Source of the DNA: Bryum argenteum
Taxonomy: Eukaryota > Streptophyta > Bryopsida > Bryales > Bryaceae
Direction: 5' to 3'
DNA length: 64,000 nucleotides
Assembly: GCA_037043015.1 (NCBI GenBank)
Contig: CM073322.1
Span: forward strand, 9,187,601 to 9,251,600
Shown here: piece after piece, positions 23,122-34,416 of the stretch
How positions within the stretch are numbered: position 1 is the first letter of the stretch
How the letters are laid out: each line of letters opens with the position of its first letter
Made by a program: the position numbers and the translations under genes
The notes under the pieces: model-generated
Database searches by the model: none
What the model was told of the DNA's origin: nothing
Seen by the model: only the letters and a program-made list of their open reading frames with translations

Positions 23122-24093
23122 CCCTTAAACGCCCAAGCAAGCCCGAGGGGCTTGATTCCAACAGAATTTGCTCTGTAGCTCTCACTGTAATCAACTTTTC
23201 ACTTATATTTTGATGTCAAACTCGTCACCGTCTTGTGATGCATTCAAAAAGTGAAATTTTACAATTCAAATCACAATTTGTATGTATGATTTTATGGTTT
23301 GAAGGATTGTGGTAGGTAGGTTGGGGTTGTACATAACCTTGTAGGAGGTTGCAAGCTCATCATTGATTGGTTCATTCATGGTGCCCAAGTTCAAAAAGTG
23401 CACTATTCATGATGCCCAAGTCCAAAAGATGTTGTGATCTAATTTTGAGCTGCCCGTTTTAGACCCCATGGGCGTTTAACCCTTAAGCGGGCCGAATGTC
23501 GAAAAACAACATTTTGGATGACACCAACTTTGGAGAGCCATAACTTCTTCATCCGGACTCCGTTTTGGACGAAATCACTTGGGTTGGGTCCCAAATCAAG
23601 TCTAGTTTATGTAATAAAAATCTCAGACCCATACAATGAAGTATGAATTAATGGCATGCATTTCAGTGACAGCAGCCTAGTTTTAGACATTTTTTCCTTT
23701 GTAAAATTTAGGGCAGTTTTCACCATTGCAGGGCCATAATTTGCACAAAGAAATTTTTCTCATGGTTTTTTTTTGTTCAAGGATGCTACTGAGATGAAGG
23801 TGAACAACATTCTAATTGGTGACTTTTTCATTGCAATAAGTCTAATGGTAGCATTTTCACTTTAAAGTGAAAATGATGAAAATATGTGATCATTTTTGAG
23901 TATTAATACATTATGATCTCGCAATCTATGAAGCCTCATGACTCAAAATTTGACCCACATGATGTTCAATATGTCTACGACAAGATTGTACGGTTGAGAT
24001 TTGGATAACACACTTTTACCTCCACCTATGACAATGCTTTTGAGGATGTGTTCATTTTACTACAAATGAGTCAAACCATTTAGGGGTTAAGGG
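23122..24093. mobile_element. TTAA-flanked TIR element (copy C), interrupted by copy D
   Basis: Its own sequence is 23122-23479 plus 24091-24093. It begins CCCTTAAACGCCC and its right end reads GGGCGTTTAA, then the inserted copy D, then GGG. TTAA flanks the whole at 23118-23121 and 24094-24097. The interior matches copy A (7087-7448) in reverse orientation. Confidence 0.82.
23480..24086. mobile_element. TTAA-flanked TIR element (copy D), nested in copy C
   Basis: This 607-bp element begins CCCTTAAGCGG and ends CATTTAGGGG. It sits inside the TTAA contained in copy C's right terminal repeat, so TTAA appears at 23476-23479 and again at 24087-24090. Its left part resembles the elements at 58690 and 60922 (GACATTTTGGATG-like block, then AAATCACTTGGGTTGGGT). 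It is non-coding. Confidence 0.8.
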
Positions 24094-24639
24094 TTAAAGA
24101 GGCCCCTGATTTATTATGGGTGCTTTGTGATCGGTCAAGGTCTACTTCTAAGCTATCAATTATTAGCCTTTTTATGTTTAATCTACCAATGGTGATCACC
24201 CACGTCAACAAAAGGGCAATGGCCGGTCGGTCCTGTAAGAAGGTGGTGAACTGACATAACTGGAAAGATGATTTTGTGCTTTGTTCTCTGAAAGAGGTTT
24301 TGAGTGACTGCCAAAATGACTATATATTAAAGACATAGTTTACCTTTTTCTCATTCGTATGTTATAATGTGATGTATTTAATATGAAATCAGTTGATGGC
24401 ACAAGTACATGAATGATGTGGTTACCAAATTACAAGTCCAACAATGTAAGATAAATTGAAAAAGATCCAGATCAAAGTAAATTAGTTCCAAAACTCATTT
24501 ATGTTCACACTTGGATTAAGCAATGAATGCTACAAATCTGACATGTACAATGGGTCTCATTTTTTGGGTGTGTATGTTCTTGGCCTTCACATTTATAATG
24601 TATCCCCATTCAGTGCAAATCATGTATGCAAATTGAGCA

Positions 24640-25680
24640 AAATGATTTCATTGAAATCTCGCTCGGTTGCTAATAAAAAGCAAGTAGAAGAAGCTACTTT
24701 AGAGAAGTTGGGGACGGGTGAGAGTACTAGAAATGTTGCTAGAGAGTTACACATATCCCAAAGTTGGGTTGCAAAATCTCGTAAGTAGCATTTGAGTGAA
24801 TTGAGTGATGTCAATCGAAGTTTTGGTTGTAGGCTAGAATTGTACATCACAGTTGATCGTAGAGCTTGTGTCAAAGCAATCATTGTGGGTAGCTTAGAAA
24901 CTACACAAAAAGTTGGAAATTACATGACAGAAGAGCTTCATGTTCGTATGAGCAATAGTATTGTGAGGAGAGTGTTACAAAAAGCAAGTTTGAAATGTAA
25001 AGTGAAGCAAAAGATACCAAAGCTTACACTTCTTTAGATTAAGCGACGATAAGAATTTGCTAAACGTCATTGCCTTTGGACTGATGATGATTGGAATTGT
25101 GTAGTATTCTCCGATGAAACAAAAAATTGCTCTGATGGTCGCAATTGGTGTTGGTTTCATGATGAACAGAGTAGAAGTGCACGAGTAGTACAACAAAATG
25201 TCAAGTTTGAAGGTGGCAGAGTGATGACGTGGAGTTGCATGACTTGAAGTGGCCATGGTATAGAATTGAAGATAGAATGGATATATACATATATAGAGAA
25301 ATTTTAGAGCGAGAAGCGAGAATTGATTCATACGCTCCATGCATACAATTTGGATCCTGCCAATATGATTTCAACATAATAATGACCCGAAAAATACATC
25401 CAAGAGCTTGCACCGTCGGCTGAATTTGCAAGAATTTGTTGCTTTGAAGTGGCCGTCGCAAACTCCAAACTTAAATCCAATTGCACATTTGTGGGCAACT
25501 TTAAACCGTCGACTAATTAATATGAGAGACCTCTCAAAGGAATGTTAGAATTGTCAGAGCATGTTGAGAAGTGTAAGTTGGGCTTCAATTACTCTAATTG
25601 AGTGTCAGAATTTGTATAGGAGCGTGCCTAAGCGCACTGCAGCTCTTATAGCTGCTAAGGGTAGGTGGACAAATTTTTAG
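24640..25680 (+). pseudogene. Dead Tc1/mariner-type transposase (DD34E-like)
   Basis: Frames in succession translate to an N-terminal helix-turn-helix (TRNVARELHISQSWVAKSRK), a second HTH-like segment and a DDE catalytic region. That region has WNCVVFSDET (first D), NNDPKNTSKS (second D) and WPSQTPNLNPIAHLW (third site). The third acidic residue is alanine (GCA at 25484-25486), and stops and shifts separate the blocks, e.g. near 24787, 25035 and 25246. About 32 residues separate the second D from the third site, close to the DD34E Tc1 class. Terminal repeats were not identified. Tc1-like elements with this signature are far commoner in animals and fungi than in plants. Confidence 0.8.
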
Positions 25681-25973
25681 CTTCCTTCGAGCTTGTGTGA
25701 GCGAAACTAAGTTTTCGATTGAATTATACATTATTTTTGTTTGTACGTGCATACTTGTTATAGGCCTCAATTCCCTGGAAATATGATTAATTGCAATGAT
25801 AATCCTATGCAATTTATGGTTTCATTTTTGATGCCTCTAATTTCTTACATTGTTTGTCGAATTTCAATATGATGTGCCTGTACTCAGTGCCTGTACATTG
25901 TATGTTCCAAGGTGTAATCTCGCAGTTTTGTCAAAATCCAGGGGCAGCCAGCACATTGTTGGGATGAGTACTA

Positions 25974-26257
25974 AGGTAGAGTGTCCTAAAAGCCCCACAG
26001 AACCCAAAAGCGCAATGTACCTCATTTGTAGATTGTGAAGATACAGATGTACCTCATTTGTATAGAACGTATTTGGGTCAAATCTTACTTAGCACTTTGG
26101 AATTTTGTATAAAATTCACAAATGCGAATTACATGTTGCAAATTTTTGCAATCCTTCCGAAAACCTATTTCGAATGTGGTCATAATTTTATTTTGAATTT
26201 ACTAGTGCTAAAAATAGGTCAGATCTCTTAAGGTGGCGCTTTTAGGACACTCTACCT
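25974..26257. mobile_element. Tc1/mariner-type MITE (TA target), 284 bp
   Basis: The ends are AGGTAGAGTGTCCTAAAAGC and its exact complement, each bordered by TA (25972-25973 and 26258-26259). TA duplication with TIRs fits Tc1/mariner. The interior is AT-rich and non-coding. It lies 300 bp from the dead transposase, but no copy of the same TIR was found next to that transposase. Confidence 0.8.
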
Positions 26258-26259
26258 TA

Positions 26260-27900
26260 GGTCGGATCGGAAACCACGAAGTGATTATTTTGGAAGTTGC
26301 TGTGAGTAGGTCATTGGGTGGCCTTTTCTTTATTTGTTTTTTTATTTTTTCTTCTTCTGATTGAAATTTTAGACGGCAAGTCTTCGTACAGTTTTCGTAA
26401 AGTTGGTTTGAATCTACTGTACTGTACAGTACAGTACCTTTGGATGATTTACAAATTCAGCACGGAGGACAGTTATCCCATCAACTTTAAATATTGCTTG
26501 TGCATTCAAAAATGATCCGATTATAAGACCATAAATTGCGTCGCAACCACAATGAAGACTACTTGATCTTCAATACAATTAATCATACATTCATCAATGA
26601 AAGGAGTATGAACGATTACATATAACTCACACACTACTCACAAACAAGTGTTACCCTTCTTTGCTTCAGTTTGAATGTTCATTCTAACTTGCAAATTGAA
26701 AATAGGTTTACAAGTTTGTTTTTAGATACGTTCATTCTTGATGCATGATTTGTGCTCGTTTTCTGCACACAGGTATAGAGTCGTCGATCGTGTCGGTGAA
26801 GAGTGCACATTCAGACATTTGAACAGAGTAGCTTAAACGTTTAGACATTCGAACAGAGTCGCCGAATGTGTCGGTGACGAGTGCACGTTCAAACGTTTAG
26901 ACGTCAACGATTCAATCCGAAAGGACGAATACTGAAGTCTACCGAGGTTAAGATATATCTGTAGCATTATCCCAACACTCTCTTGCATCCCCGCAATGAT
27001 TTTACATGCCAACAAAGTTCTATTCGTCTTTTATGCGAGACTCTTGCTCAAAGTTTGCATCCACCGACGAGATTTTTGTACCGTAGCTGTATGCACTTGC
27101 TATGCAGTTAATTTCCCACGTAAGGCGAACTCCGGTCGATGCCGACATCCTAATGCAGATCGGTGTTTGAGAACCAACTACTGTAAAGGCTACCCTCTAA
27201 AACGCCTCAAAAGTCTGGGTTCATTCTCGTTCTGATTTCTTAATCAGATCAAGGACGCTGCAGAATCTGGCCATTTACAATCGCGAGATTCGTTTCAGAA
27301 CTGAATACGGTTACTCAATCATTAGGAAGTACAGTACAGTCAATTGCATTAACTTGTGAACAGGAATGAAAACAGCTATCAGATTCAGACCATAGAACTT
27401 GCTTTGTAGCATATTTTCAAGTGTTCTGAAACTCTGGATGCATGTTCATCACTACATATGCAGCTCACCTGCAAAAGAGCAATGAACCAGCCAAGCTGCG
27501 AAATCATCGATCATGCGCGATCACATGTACAAAACTCAATCTGGCGGCTTACTTCGGAAACGGCACAATAAATGATGATCAATTCCAGAATAGAATTCGA
27601 GCAGAGGACGATAAACTACTCCAGATTGTGTAGCCCATGGCAATTGTGAGCAGTTGATACATGATACAAGAAAGCGCAACCAAGTGATCTATTAAATGAT
27701 CATTCAAGTTCTGGTGGCACTGTCACTTGCCAAATGTAATATCCATCGCAAGTAGGAATTGTTCATGATTCTATATATGCATGTACATAGACCTCGACGT
27801 ACTGTCCTCAGCACTGTAGAAAACGAAACAGGCCCCGCCATGAGCAGTTATTCTTCCACATCGTGACAAGTTCTCGTCACGTAGGGCGGTTGCGATCGTT
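26260..27900. other. Intergenic DNA, no gene seen
   Basis: It contains a perfect palindrome of repeated TACTG/CAGTA near 26404-26425 and a tandem duplication at 26778-26905. No coding frame shows a domain. Confidence 0.45.
26778..26905. repeat. Tandem duplication, ~78-bp unit
   Basis: Two diverged copies start GAGTCGTCGATCGTGTCGGTG-like and share GAGTGCAC(A/G)TTCA and AACGTTTAGAC blocks. Confidence 0.65.
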
Positions 27901-27901
27901 A

Positions 27902-27909
27902 CTATAAAA
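27902..27909 (+). promoter_or_regulatory. Probable TATA box of the STIG1-like gene
   Basis: A CTATAAAAA sequence lies 130 bp upstream of the start codon at 28037, a usual spacing for a plant gene with a ~100-nt leader. Confidence 0.6.
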
Positions 27910-28036
27910 ATCTCAATCTGGTATCCAACTTCTCACAATACTCCAAGCCAGGGTCCATCTAGCACCACTGCGAGTTCCATATATACCTGATCGATCGAGT
28001 GCGATATACTTCCCTGTTGTTCAGGCTCATCGATCG

Positions 28037-28468
28037 ATGGCACACATGATGCTACCACTGATTCTGCTGCTGCTAGCAGTGGTCTCGGCAGCTGCCAGCA
28101 GCAGCGATCAGGTACCTGCAAAAGTTGGTCGATTCTCGGAGACGCCACTGGGTCGGAAGCTGCTCAACTTCAACTTGTGCGGCAAGTCCGGCACTGCACC
28201 GAATTACAACTGCGCCGCCATTCTTCCGTTCGCCAACAAGCCAGCGTGCTGCACGGACGCGCTCGGAATCAAAGCCTGCTGGGACGTCGGCTCCATTTTC
28301 CCCGACAAATGCGGCTCATGCACCACCCGCTGCCCCTTCGGCTACCTCTGCTGCAGCGGCGTCTGTGTCGATCCGCTCACTAACAACAACAATTGCGGAT
28401 TCTGTGGTTGCGTTTGCCCTGGCAACTTGTCTTGCAAATTTGGCCTCTGCGGTTACGCGAAAGTTTGA
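28037..28468 (+). CDS. STIG1-like secreted cysteine-rich protein
   Basis: A single exon of 143 residues. Residues 1-21 are a signal peptide (MMLPLILLLLAVVSAAAS). A variable basic segment follows, then a cysteine-rich C-terminal two-thirds with the family pattern CPFGYLCCSGVCVDP, NNCGFCGCVCP, SCKFGLCGYA. The Stig1 family (stigma-specific STIG1, GRI) comprises small extracellular proteins involved in pollen-tube growth, exudate secretion and reactive-oxygen responses in seed plants. In a seedless plant another extracellular role is likely. A TATA box and a polyadenylation signal frame it. The ATG at 28037 is the first with a signal peptide behind it. Confidence 0.85.
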   Translation: MAHMMLPLILLLLAVVSAAASSSDQVPAKVGRFSETPLGRKLLNFNLCGKSGTAPNYNCAAILPFANKPACCTDALGIKACWDVGSIFPDKCGSCTTRCPFGYLCCSGVCVDPLTNNNNCGFCGCVCPGNLSCKFGLCGYAKV

Positions 28469-28629
28469 TCGGTATCGTTCCAGCTGCAATCTGCATCATG
28501 AGCTTACATGATCTATTGGTGTGTGAATGGGTACTATTGCTCATTAATATGTACATGCTGGTTTATGGCACACATCGTCTTCCAGATCAAGGGTGGTGAT
28601 ATACCTTGATATTCTGATCTGCGGTTTGA

Positions 28630-28635
28630 AATAAA
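28630..28635 (+). terminator. Probable polyadenylation signal of the STIG1-like gene
   Basis: AATAAA lies 160 bp after the stop codon. Confidence 0.5.
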
Positions 28636-28639
28636 GATT

Positions 28640-29585
28640 GCTGCTTATTGATCTCATTCTGGAGTCAATCATGAAATTGCAATACTTCAGGATGTATTAT
28701 TGTGTGCCTGATCAATTGTTAATTGATGTTAAAGTTCTGCTCGTGGTTCATGATCATTCACCCAACTTGTCACTGCTGAATCTCGTGAATTAGTGAGAAC
28801 TTAAAGATTCAGAAATGCAGAGACATTTTGTGTGTTTTATTCTGGAATTTATTGAGCACAAAACCACTACAAACTACATACAGTAAGTTGGGTACTATCC
28901 AGACTACTGAGAGATTAGTTCCAAAATCAGCACGAGTCGATAAGTACAAACATTAGGAAAAAATGAGTCACGTTCTTCTTGTAAAAGTGGAACATTATTG
29001 TTAAGAGTTGGGCGTCAGTATGGTTTCCCGATTAGAAAGCGCTTTCATTATTTGATTCATGCTTCAAATAGAGAACGTACTATAAATGCCATATTAAAGT
29101 GAAACAGATTTTCAATTCTTCAGTTCTACGTTGAAGATCAACTTGAGAGGATTGAGTATTTATGCATTATTAAGAAACCCCCCCAATGGTTATTTCCTGT
29201 CAGTTCATATCTTGTTCCCTAACCCATCAGGGAGCCCCAATGCCCCAATGGATCACATCCGGACTGCTCAAAGTCTGCATGTAGTTAAATGTAGCATGTG
29301 AGTAATCAAACCGAACATGGTCATATCCATCTGGATTTAAGTGACGAGAATAATATCAGTAATAGCATGAATGCACAGATGACAAACTCGATTCTCCTAG
29401 TCATAGAAGCCCTTGTATTTGATAAACCACAACAAGACATATCCAAAATCAGGTCACCACTCTGCATGTAAAGAGTCACATGCCAGCGACGAACACGACT
29501 TTAGATTACTCTCAAAGTACTTCGTCAACTGCATACAACATGCTCCACGACAACACTCCCCCCCACCCACTCTCAAAGCATGAGG
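28640..29585. other. Intergenic DNA between convergent genes, no gene seen
   Basis: The STIG1-like gene (+) and the WD40 gene (-) converge on this interval, which holds only their 3' regions. Confidence 0.5.
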
Positions 29586-31663
29586 TCAAAAAACAGAGCC
29601 ATCTTCTTGAGCAATGTGGAATCCTTGCACCTTCCTTGCAACTTCGTCGACTCTGACCTTGATCTGATTTGCAGCTGCTGCCCCATCCGCAAAGCTACCC
29701 ACCTCCACTTCCTCGTTTCCATTCACCGTCTTCCAGATTCGTATGGTGCCATCCTCGGAGCCTGATGCGTAGGATTCGCCTCCAGGGGAGAAACGGACAC
29801 AGTGCACAGGACCGTGGTGCCCTTTGTTGCATTCTGCATCACATGTTCAAACGCTCAATCGCTATCATCTCATATGCTGGTCATGTAAAACGAGAACCAA
29901 TAATGTAAGTCACTAATCGAACAAGCAACAAACAGCTCTAACACTTGCTCTATTAACATCTATGACAATATTCGCTACAAGATAGAGTATTTCCGACTAA
30001 AAAGCGTGCATAGGCATACGATTATTGAAGATTCTAGATACAAAATTGGAATATTGCATAGTGCAAAAGAAGTTGCAGAAAGGGTAGGATATAAAGCTGT
30101 GAATGATTATTCATACTCAGATTAGATAGTCTCCATCTGAAGTTGATTAGAAAAGCATTGTTTAAGGAGATGGACTCCAGATGTTACCGAATAGCATATG
30201 AGAACGATGCTAGATGAGAAAGCAAATTACTCACCAATTTCGTCGCCACTGTCGAAATCGAAGAGGCGTACCCACATATCATCACCACCTGCTATGAACT
30301 TGCCTCGAGAAGGAAACAAGGACGCTGACTCCACCGGCCTCGGCATTGTGTAGCTCTTCACCAACCCAAAGCTGCACAACAGATCGACAATTATTACAAA
30401 GACAAATCATCAGAAAAGCAACAAGTGTCCCAGAGTGCTAGGTAAGATGGACTCACTGATTGGCGTCCCAGAACTTCACGGTGTTGCCGTCAGCTGTGGT
30501 AATGTACTGACCGTCCCTGCTAACCTCCACACTCGTGCACGAAGACTTCGTGTCCAAAGTCCTCACCACAGTCTTCGTTCTTACGTCCCAAACTCTAATC
30601 ATATTAACACAGGAAAAAGATCAGGTCATGCTTTGATCGAAAGAGAGAACATTAAGTAACATTCAGCGCGGCTCACCTCACGCCACCAATGTCGTTCGAC
30701 GAGCTCAATATGGTTTGGTCGCTGTGATGCCAAACTGCGGCCCTTATGGGAGTTTGCGGGGAAGTGTCCAACAGCGTTGGCGGTGCGTCCGGTCGGCCCA
30801 GATCAAAAATTCGCAACACTTTCTCCGCGCCCCCTGTTAGCAAGAGCGTTGTGCTCTATCAACACCTTCAGTTAGAATCGAGAAAGCAACGTATCTACAC
30901 GAAATGAGGTGATGAGTCAATGGTACTCCACACGAGATACTTGGGTCAGTGCTGGGTACCTCAGAAAATGCACAAGTACGAACTATATGCTTGTGTTCAA
31001 AAGAGCATAGTTCATCCCCCGTTAGAGCATCCCACACCCTCCTGCAATTCAGATCCCACTTCCAACTGTCAACAACTCATGGCTTCGACAGCTGAATGAG
31101 AAAGAGCACTTGAACTGGGGCACAAGGCACACGAATGTATTCCACTTCTGATCAAAACCAGACGCCATTATCCTGAGCAACATCACGAGATGTTGAAAGA
31201 CTCCAGTCCAGAAATGACTCACGCGCTGAAATCAGCAGATGCAGTTGCACAACGAAATGCAGGAGTGTCCAAGCATGCTGCCCATACAGCTCCTTTGTGA
31301 CCATCAAAAGTTCCAATCCAGTCCCCCGTTTCGCCGTTCCGGAGCATTGGCTTCCCATCTAAGAATAATGTGGCTCAGTTAGATTTCAAGCATGTGATAA
31401 AAGTAGTTGCATATCACAAATGATCTACGAATTTCATGAGCCTTTAAGAGCCTTCGTGTATCCAGAGACGCTTTCATAAACCTCACTCACACAGTCGCCA
31501 ATTGCTGCAATGAAGAGGAAAAGGATGATGTATCTCCTGACGTACCTTTGCTGGCGCTGACCAAAAAGAAACCATCAGGAGTGATGGGGCTGTAAGAAAG
31601 ATCCACGATAGGGCGAGAGTGTCCGTGGCACACAAGTGGAATCTGCGCTTTCCTCTTGTCCAT
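29586..31663 (-). CDS. STRAP-type WD40-repeat protein (serine/threonine kinase receptor-associated protein homologue)
   Basis: Seven exons join in phase to 345 residues: 31663-31546, 31358-31223, 31041-30960, 30855-30677, 30594-30457, 30371-30235 and 29833-29586. The protein is a WD40 propeller of about seven blades. Diagnostic segments are the N-terminal [20 protein letters not shown], then DTGDWIGTF-like [38 protein letters not shown] and, near the end, [20 protein letters not shown]. These match human STRAP/UNRIP, a scaffold of the SMN complex and of TGF-beta signalling. Plant homologues are conserved WD40 adaptors. Length and blade order match the family, and no break is visible. The chosen ATG gives the same N-terminus as animal STRAP. 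Confidence 0.92.
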
Positions 31664-32930
31664 TGTCGAAACGAGTAACACCAATCCCTCACAAAAGAGT
31701 GCTACTATATGTATATCCTGGCAATGAGTAGATTTTACAGAATACCAATCGCCCAAGCGCAACTGTATCGACAAGTATGTACACTAAGAGACGAAACACC
31801 TCAAAACATTCAACACGGAGTTGATGTTTGGGTGAGCGATGCTCTCTCTAAACCCCAGGGATAGCTTGTATCATAAGTTTACAAAACCCTGACGAAGAAT
31901 TCGGCACTTGCGTTCTTTTGAGAGTCTCAAAAAGGTGACCTCAAATGTTGCAAGACCTAACGAAAAACTCAAATGTGTACACAAATTCTATACTGCTGAA
32001 AGATGAAACCTCCAACGCCAGCGAACGTCAAATAAGAAAGCTTCAGCGTCGAACGGAAAAAAGCTCCAACGTCAAATGAGAAAATCTTCAACACCAAATG
32101 AGAAAAGCTCCACCGTCGGCGAACTGAGAGATTTATTCGAGGAAACTGTGCTCGTCTCACAATGTAGATGAAAATTACTTCATTAAATGACTCCAATCTT
32201 CAGTAACCCAATTCAAGAACAGCACCTCCGATGATGTGGTGACCTCCAAGAGCAATTGCGTCCGAGATCCAGATCAAGTGCTTTCTATCAACTTCGCGAG
32301 TGAGGATCGATTACAAACCCTAGAACATCAAAAACCTAAATCATCAATACGAGCACTTTCTCGAAAAGCCGAAGCTCAGCCCGTCGACGATCCAGGTCCA
32401 GAAGACCATAAGACTAACACACTGACGAAATCAATTGAATGTCGAGCGTGTGCTAATAGGCGAAATTGACTCTGCCCGATGCTACCACAATGAGAGATTT
32501 TCCGGCTCCTCTTCGGCTCGCCTTAACGACGAAGACAACAACCACTACAACCACAAAACAGAGCCAGTTCGGACCAAATGTTGCAGACACAGAGTGCGTT
32601 TTTTTCTTTCCCTGGAGCTGCAATGGATTGTAAACCAGCTAGAAAGTAAGATGGAGAGATACGGAGCGATGAAGCAAAGTGGTGCAAGAGTGGTGTAGGT
32701 CAGTGTCCGGCTATGGCGAAGCTAAAGTCCGAGAGCTGCAAGTGTAGAGCCTTGAGAATAGTAAGCAAGTGGAAACCATACACCGAAGAAGGATAGAGTA
32801 GACCAATGCATGAACTCTGTTCAAGGTTTTGGGCGGGGTGCATGCATTGTAGCATTTTACAATTCTTCTCGTAAAGTTTAAGTTGTATCAACTGAACTAC
32901 TGTGTTATTATGTGTTATACACATCCTTTC
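31664..32930. other. 5' flank of the STRAP gene, no other gene seen
   Basis: It contains the probable promoter and leader of the minus-strand WD40 gene. Around 31990-32120, loose ~30-bp repeats of AAAGCTCCAACGTCAAATGAG are visible. Plus-strand frames from 32236 show no domain. Confidence 0.45.
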
Positions 32931-33240
32931 CGCCTCGTAGGGGACGAGGACTTTCGTCTCGTAGGGGATGAGAACTTTTGCCTCGTAGGGGACGAGGACT
33001 TTCGCCTCGTAGGGGACGAGGATTTTCGCCTCGTAGGGGATGAGGACTTTCGCCTCGTAGGGGACGAGGACTTTTGCCTCGTAGGGGGCGTGGGTTGTAT
33101 CATGTGATACACACATCCTTTCCGCCTCCTATGGGACATGGGTTGTATCATGTGATATACACATTCTTTCTTGTAGGGGATGAGGGTTGTATCATGTGAT
33201 ATACACATTCTTTCTGCCTTGTAGGGGACAAGGGTTGTAT
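32931..33240. repeat. Minisatellite, 24-bp unit x7 followed by ~47-bp units
   Basis: Seven copies of GCCTCGTAGGGGACGAGGAC + TTTC run to about 33090. They are followed by about four longer units containing GGGTTGTATCATGTGATA and CACAT(C/T)CTTTC. The unit GTAGGGGAC is shared between both parts, so the second array probably grew from the first. The 24-bp period keeps frames open on both strands, and no gene is inferred. Confidence 0.88.
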
Positions 33241-33885
33241 CATGTTATCCCATCTATTTTCTTATGAGGTTTTAATAAATGTCATAAAAGAAGTTTAGTA
33301 ATTTGTTTTCAAAAAGCTTATTGAATGAAATGTTGAAGTACCAAATGAAACATATATATGGGTTTCTATTCAAATCTACTATCCATTTATATTTCTCAAT
33401 ACTTTTGGTTAATGTCCTCCCATGACTACTTCAAACCCTTGTTTATTTATGTTATTTATCTTAAAGAATATACTATTCGTCGTAAGAATAAGTTGTGTGT
33501 CGACAGAGAATCAAAGATTGTATCAAGGAAGTGTGCATAGAAGTCACCTAACTCCAATTGAACTAGTAGCTTGGTGTTGAATAATTCCAGGGTAGCACTA
33601 AGAGTAAAGACATGAATTTTTTTTTACTTTGAGGTGGTTTTTTTTTTGGGAGCAATGATTCAAAGTTTGTGGTAGCACTAAGAGTAATGATTTGGAGTTG
33701 AATATCTTCAAGATAGTATTAGGAATTGTCATTGGACCATGATCGTAGTATAAATAGAAAAGAATAAACGTTTAGTTAGAACTAAAGTTTTTGAATTTAT
33801 AAACAATACTCAATGGGAGGTAGAAGAGGTTCTATTCTACCTCCATGAGAGGAGAGAAAAGAGCTTCATTATACCTTTTTGGCAA
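33241..33885. other. AT-rich intergenic DNA, no gene seen
   Basis: No supported coding frame. Confidence 0.4.
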
Positions 33886-33889
33886 TCAA

Positions 33890-34412
33890 CCCCTAAACGT
33901 CTCATCTTATTTTTAGCCAAAGAACACATTTCCAAAAAAAGTCTCTTAAATGAAAATGGAAATAAGTTATTTGAATCTTAACCATATCAATTTATGAATG
34001 AAAAAAATTGTAAATCATGTGGTCTAGAATTTGACTCATGGAACCTCATAGAGTACAAGATCATAGCGTCTTAGCACTCAAACCAGACCACAAATTTTTG
34101 TCATTCTCACTTTGAAGTGAAAATTTTACCAACAAAGCTACTCCAATGAAAAAAACGCCAACTACAAAGTTCTTTACCTTTATCTCAAATTTATCAATTA
34201 TCTTGGCTTCAATAATTACCTTGCAATGGTGAAGACACCAAAAACATTTACAGAGGACAAATAGTAAAAGACTAGGCCCCTTACATTTTTTTAACTTCAA
34301 ATTCAATTAGGTTGAGGTTTCAATTACTAGAACTAGACTCTAATTGAAATCCATTCGACATTCCAAAAAATAAAATTGACATCCAATTGTGGATGAAGGA
34401 GATATATCTCCT
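33890..34412 (-). mobile_element. Fragment of a TTAA-type element related to 60922-61896
   Basis: It begins CCCCTAAACGTCTCATC after TCAA, a changed TTAA. It carries in reverse orientation blocks of the element at 60922: the CTAAAAATA-like end, the GACTCATGGAACCTCATAGA-like block and the GGATGAAGGAGATATATCTCC-like block. Homology stops near 34412, where a new TTAACCC begins. Confidence 0.6.
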
Positions 34413-34416
34413 TAAC

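Noticed and set aside
25974-26257. Possibility that this MITE's TIR is the right end of the Tc1-like transposase element
   Set aside because: Both TIRs are found at 25974 and 26257 with TA on each side; no third copy of the TIR exists near 24.5 kb.
32700-33208. Minus- and plus-strand repeat proteins (VPYEAK-V, LVGDEDF)
   Set aside because: Produced by the 24-bp tandem repeat, which keeps every frame periodic; no start context or flanking domain.
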